This document shows, in pieces, positions 60,996 through 64,000 of a stretch of DNA of 64,000 nt. Location: NCBI RefSeq assembly GCF_034720595.1, contig NZ_JAYESJ010000001.1:2382001-2446000 (forward strand), written 5' to 3'. The DNA comes from Rhizobium sp. CC-YZS058. Its GTDB lineage: Bacteria > Pseudomonadota > Alphaproteobacteria > Rhizobiales > Rhizobiaceae. Both the position numbers and the translations under genes were made by a program. Numbering within the stretch: position 1 is the first letter of the stretch; every line of letters starts with the position of its first letter. A model generated the notes under the pieces. That model saw nothing but the letters and a program-made list of their open reading frames with translations. It had not been told where the DNA came from and ran no database searches.

Positions 60996-61422
60996 AGGTC
61001 TCTCCAGGTGACAGGATGCACGGTTCGCGCGGCCTTCCGGCCTTCGCGTTGTCATCCGGCTTTGAGAGAGACGAGAACGGACAGGCCAGCGGGTCGCGCT
61101 AGCGAATAAGCTTTCCGCAGAGGGTGCAGGATGCCGTTCTCATGGCGGCTTTATCGCGCGTCATGGGCGGCCGGTCAAGGGGCGGGCGCGGCCCGCGGGC
61201 AACACTGTCGGGCCGTTTGCGGCGACCCTGCGTTCGGTCATGGTTTTGTCATGATTTCAGGGTGGTGAGAGGCTGCGAATGCCGGAAGATCAGGGCCTGC
61301 GGGGACGACGCGAGAAAGCCTGTTTCTTCCGGAACAATGAGGAACTGCCGCTTCGTGCTCTGCATGAGGGAGGACATGTTCCCGTCACCGGGACGGACAC
61401 GTCGAAGAAGGAGAGAGACCAC
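60996..61422. other. Intergenic region between cysS and a small gene
   Basis: This gap of about 430 bases should hold divergent promoters for cysS and for the 54-residue gene. The only structure I see is a short hairpin, TCCCG-TCAC-CGGGA, about 30 bases before the small gene's start. Open frames here have no ribosome-binding site and no recognisable product. No tRNA-like cloverleaf was seen. Confidence 0.35.
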
Positions 61423-61587
61423 ATGATCGAGAAAAGCGAAACCCAGAAACCGGCCGGCGAAGAGGTTCGCCTGATCGACAATTACCGGCCGCTGGGCCTG
61501 AAGGCGGTTCTGGCCGCAGCCCTGGTGAACCGCAAGGCCGCAAAGCCTGCCGTTCCCTTCCTGCCGCGCGAACGCCAGCCCGCCTGA
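61423..61587 (+). CDS. Small conserved-type hypothetical protein, 54 residues
   Basis: A 54-residue basic protein, with segments NYRPLGLKAVLAAALVNRKA and PAVPFLPRERQPA. The middle could form an amphipathic helix. GAAGGAGAGAG lies before the ATG, which is a strong argument that it is translated. The frame opens at 61279, but the ribosome-binding site sets this start. A strong palindrome follows about 15 bases after the stop. I do not recognise a family. Confidence 0.6.
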   Translation: MIEKSETQKPAGEEVRLIDNYRPLGLKAVLAAALVNRKAAKPAVPFLPRERQPA

Positions 61588-61602
61588 GCGACAGGATCGT
61601 CG

Positions 61603-61625
61603 GGCTGCGCGATCATCGCGCAGCC
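61603..61625. terminator. 11-base palindrome, possible terminator
   Basis: GGCTGCGCGAT (61603-61613) and ATCGCGCAGCC (61615-61625) are perfect inverted arms around one base. No T-run follows, so it is either a terminator for the small upstream gene or a protein-binding site. Confidence 0.5.
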
Positions 61626-61851
61626 ATCTCGATGGCCCGATCTGCGCCGGCGCGTTCGGCGCGGATGGACAAGGTTAAGATCAGGCTGCTCGCAGACCCG
61701 CAGAGTTCGGGATAGGCCTTGCAAACCGCAGCCTCGTCTTTTCATCTCTGGTTAATTTTGAACGTTCTAAACTTCTCATGTCTTCACGCGGGGCGCTGAA
61801 CCGATCCTTTTGGCGCGCCCTGCTTCTCCGCAAAGAAATGAGAGGGTTGGA

Positions 61852-62196
61852 ATGAGAAAGCTTCTCTTCATGCTTGGTCTTTGCCTGGCAGGCGCTGGCG
61901 CCGCCGGGTCGAATGCGCTGGCGAGCGATTACGGCTTCAGGCTCCACAACCGCGCCGCCGGCTACACGATCAACGGCTTCTACACCTATCAGCATGGCCG
62001 CTGGAGCAACAACTGGCTGTCGGGGCGCCTGCGCACCGGCGATGTCGCGGATATGGACTGGTACAGCAACGAGGGCAATTGCGTGGTGCCCTTCCGCGTC
62101 AGCTGGGACGGCTACGGTGCCGACGACTTCAAGCTCGACTGGTGCAAGGGCGTCAGCAATATCTACATGAAGGACAAAGGCTTTTCCTGGGATTGA
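61852..62196 (+). CDS. Small secreted protein
   Basis: A 114-residue protein. The signal peptide RKLLFMLGLCLAGAGAAGSN ends near residue 24 (NALAS), giving a mature protein of about 90 residues rich in Tyr, Trp and Asn (YGFRLHNRAAGYTINGF, HGRWSNNW). Its two cysteines, in GNCVVPF and DWCKG, could form one disulphide in the periplasm. No family known to me. The ATG at 61852 fits because the signal peptide starts at once; the frame extends upstream. Confidence 0.75.
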   Translation: MRKLLFMLGLCLAGAGAAGSNALASDYGFRLHNRAAGYTINGFYTYQHGRWSNNWLSGRLRTGDVADMDWYSNEGNCVVPFRVSWDGYGADDFKLDWCKGVSNIYMKDKGFSWD

Positions 62197-62221
62197 CAGG
62201 AGAGAAGAACAAGACCCACGC

Positions 62222-62260
62222 CTGCGACCCGGTGGCGCTGTCGCGCTCGCCGGGTCGCAG
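62222..62260. terminator. 11-base inverted repeat between convergent genes
   Basis: CTGCGACCCGG (62222-62232) and CCGGGTCGCAG (62250-62260) are perfect arms around a 17-base loop that holds a smaller GCGC stem. It lies between the secreted protein and the SRAP gene and may end both transcripts, although no T-run is visible. Confidence 0.6.
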
Positions 62261-62267
62261 CAGCCGG

Positions 62268-63059
62268 CTAGAAGAGCGAGAGCTGATCGCCCGCCGCTGC
62301 CTTGTTCGCCGCTCCCTTTTCCAGCGCTGCCTTCACGGCGGGAATTGCCGAAGCCCCTGGCGCGATCGGGTCCTGGAGCGAGGGATGGCTGTTGGCCACC
62401 TTGTTCACCCGGTCGGAAACCGGGATCGCCTCGAACAGGTCGTCCGGTGCCGGCCGCATCAGGTCCATGACCTCGCGCGGCTCCTGCGTCTTGCAGTCGA
62501 GCCACCGGTCCCGATCCTCTGGAGCAATCACCACCGGCATGCGTGAGTGGATCGGCGAAAGCGTGGCATTGGCTCCGGTCGTCAGCACGGCTGCCGTATC
62601 GAGCTCCGACCCTTCTGCCGACGCCCAGGTTTCCATCAAACCGGCGAAACTGACGATCCCGCCCTGTTTCGGGCGGATCCAATAGGCCTGCGGCCGCGCG
62701 CCGCTTTCCTTCGGCGGCCGATGCCATTCGTAGAATCCCGAGGCCGGGATGAGCACGCGCCGGTGGCGCAGCGCGGCGCGGAAGGAGGATTTGTCATGCG
62801 CGGTCTCGGCGCGGGCATTGATCAGCAGCGGAAACTCTTTCGGATCCTCGGCCCATGCGGGCAGGAAACCCCAGCGGACGAGGAGCGGCCGGCGGGTCGG
62901 CTGGTTGCTGCCGGGCTCTGGACGCTCGGCCGCGGTGACGATCAGCATGGGCTGCGTCGGCGCGATGTTGTAGCGCGGCGGGAAGGCTTCGAGGAAGGCG
63001 AGCGCCATGGATTCGGCTACCTCTTCCGGCATTGCAGTCAGCGCATAGCGTCCGCACAT
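62268..63059 (-). CDS. SOS response-associated peptidase (SRAP/HMCES/YedK)
   Basis: A 263-residue protein that shields abasic sites in single-stranded DNA by forming a thiazolidine through Cys2. MCGRYALTA begins the protein, YNIAPTQ carries an active Asn, PASGFYEWHRPP the active Glu and HSRMPVV the His. The initiator Met would be removed to expose Cys2. The upstream open frame is longer, but the family needs Cys at position 2. No LexA-type GTTC-N7-GTTC box was seen upstream. Confidence 0.95.
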   Translation of the reverse strand: MCGRYALTAMPEEVAESMALAFLEAFPPRYNIAPTQPMLIVTAAERPEPGSNQPTRRPLLVRWGFLPAWAEDPKEFPLLINARAETAHDKSSFRAALRHRRVLIPASGFYEWHRPPKESGARPQAYWIRPKQGGIVSFAGLMETWASAEGSELDTAAVLTTGANATLSPIHSRMPVVIAPEDRDRWLDCKTQEPREVMDLMRPAPDDLFEAIPVSDRVNKVANSHPSLQDPIAPGASAIPAVKAALEKGAANKAAAGDQLSLF

Positions 63060-63188
63060 GGCGATGGCTCCGTCTTCAGTTCGTCTGGCATCGACCCGGC
63101 ACGGCGGCAGGGACGGCTCTCGCGTGAGCCTGCGCTCGACTGCTATGTAAGAACGAATCGCGCGAAAAACCACAGTGAGAGCCCCCGT

Positions 63189-63620
63189 GTGACCCTGCCT
63201 TCCTCCGCCTCGCCTTCGCTTGCCTCCTCCGCCATCGTCGAGCGCGAAGGGCGCTATCTGCTCGTGCGCCGCTCCCGTCCGCCATCCGCCGCCATGTATG
63301 CCTTTCCCGGCGGGCGGGCCGAACCGGGCGAGACGCCGGCCGAAACGGCGCTGCGCGAATTGAAGGAGGAGACCGGACTGACCGGCCGGGACGCGACCCT
63401 CTTTGCCAGCTATGACCTGCCGCCGCTGACCATCGACGGGCCGACGACGCGGCATTTCTTTCTCTCCGTCTTCCGCGTCGTCGTGGATGGCGACGACCCC
63501 GCTGTGGCCGCCGACGACGCCGAAAGCCTTGGCTGGTTTACCGCCGCCGAAATCGCCAACCTACCCGCGCCCGACAGTGTGCGCGACTGTGTTGCCCGCC
63601 TCGAGGCGCTCTCCGCATGA
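63189..63620 (+). CDS. NUDIX hydrolase
   Basis: A 143-residue pyrophosphohydrolase. The NUDIX box is complete: GGRAEPGETP followed by AETALRELKEETGL. Members remove damaged or signalling nucleotides or NDP-sugars; the substrate is unknown. I chose the GTG at 63189, since the family N-terminus starts close by. Its stop overlaps the next gene by four bases. Confidence 0.9.
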   Translation: MTLPSSASPSLASSAIVEREGRYLLVRRSRPPSAAMYAFPGGRAEPGETPAETALRELKEETGLTGRDATLFASYDLPPLTIDGPTTRHFFLSVFRVVVDGDDPAVAADDAESLGWFTAAEIANLPAPDSVRDCVARLEALSA

Positions 63621-64000
63621 GGATCTCCCCGCTTCACCCCTTCCAAACGCTGCGTGTCGCGACCGCAGTCCTGTCCACCTGTCTCATCCTGGCATCCGGC
63701 CCGGCACTCGCGCAGAAAGGCGCCGCCTCGGCGCCGGCCAAGGCCACTGTGCCTTCGCAGGACACATCCGCGGCCCCGCCGCCATCGCCGGCCGCACCCT
63801 ATGACGACCGTCTGATGCGGCTTTCGGAGATCCTGGGCTCCGTGGCCTATCTGCGCAGCCTGTGCGGCGCATCGGACAAGGACGCCTGGCGCGAGGCCAC
63901 GCAGCGCCTGATCGACCGGGAAACCAGCGCCGAAGCCGACCGAAAGGCCAAGCTTACAGCTGCCTTCAACCGCGGGTTCCGCAGCTTCGCCTCGGTCTAC
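63617..64000 (+). CDS. TIGR02301-family secreted protein, truncated by window end
   Basis: The first 128 codons of a gene that runs off the window. A signal peptide (RVATAVLSTCLILASGPALA) ends near residue 33, then a Pro/Ala-rich segment and a helical domain (DRLMRLSEILGSVAYLRSLC and FNRGFRSFASVY) typical of the alphaproteobacterial TIGR02301 family. The function of that family is unknown. ATG overlaps the NUDIX stop. Confidence 0.8.
   Translation, partial: MRISPLHPFQTLRVATAVLSTCLILASGPALAQKGAASAPAKATVPSQDTSAAPPPSPAAPYDDRLMRLSEILGSVAYLRSLCGASDKDAWREATQRLIDRETSAEADRKAKLTAAFNRGFRSFASVY

Noticed and set aside
63060..63188. Possible LexA box upstream of the SRAP gene
   Set aside because: A GTTC occurs, but no second GTTC at the required spacing of seven bases, so no SOS site can be supported.

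Overview
The window is a 64-kb piece of GC-rich, gene-dense alphaproteobacterial chromosome. Gene content and order point to Rhizobiales, most likely Rhizobiaceae. The main evidence is the run lptF-lptG-lptD-surA-pdxA-ksgA, the fatty-acid run fabD-fabG-acpP-fabF-mltG-yicC-gmk, rpsF-rpsR-DUF2232-rplI, dnaB-alr-radA-cvpA-purF, and an Atm1-type exporter next to psd-pssA. The genus assignment is inference. I saw no insertion sequence, prophage, CRISPR array, rRNA or tRNA gene.

Layout. 0-9.6 kb: ndk, a DinB-family protein, a GGDEF protein with a damaged active-site motif, an ABC-F ATPase, two tiny membrane or lipoprotein genes, a GNAT enzyme, an aldose dehydrogenase, holC and pepA. 9.7-18.3 kb: a PAP2 phosphatase followed by the LPS-export and outer-membrane-biogenesis operon lptF-lptG-lptD-surA-pdxA-ksgA. 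18.3-25.4 kb (minus strand): fabD, fabG, acpP, fabF, mltG, yicC, gmk, joining fatty-acid synthesis to cell-wall and nucleotide functions. 25.6-29.5 kb: a Tas-like aldo/keto reductase and the ribosomal operon rpsF-rpsR-DUF2232-rplI, closed by a hairpin. 29.5-32.8 kb: a MarR-controlled EmrAB-type efflux operon with a recognisable promoter and palindromic operator. 33-43.5 kb: dnaB, a GH16-like protein, an Lrp regulator divergent from a gate-domain membrane protein, alr, a ParDE toxin-antitoxin pair, radA, cvpA, purF and an SDR. 43.5-50 kb: a broken ParE with an intact ParD, pssA, psd, an Atm1-type exporter and a large LysM protein. 50-54.5 kb: a LOG-family protein, rarD, a Tat-exported 2',3'-cyclic phosphodiesterase and a frameshifted DUF5615 toxin with its intact DUF433 antitoxin. 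54.7-61 kb: a minus-strand chain vapB-vapC-gfa-gfa-pip-cimA-DUF2442 in which every neighbouring pair overlaps by four bases, with cysS upstream. 61-64 kb: two small orphan genes, an SRAP (HMCES/YedK) protein, a NUDIX hydrolase and the start of a TIGR02301-family gene cut by the window end.

Most of the window is core housekeeping. The accessory signal is four toxin-antitoxin loci within 21 kb, inserted between core genes. In two of them the toxin is inactivated (one amber codon, one single-base frameshift) while the antitoxin is intact. Other points for follow-up are two mutually exclusive hairpins that place the surA ribosome-binding site in a stem, well-formed palindromes at the marR and lrp promoters, a GH16-like protein lacking the usual catalytic-motif aspartate, and small genes easily missed by automated calling, notably a 57-residue lipoprotein. 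Start codons were chosen from ribosome-binding sites, overlaps and family lengths and are inferences.
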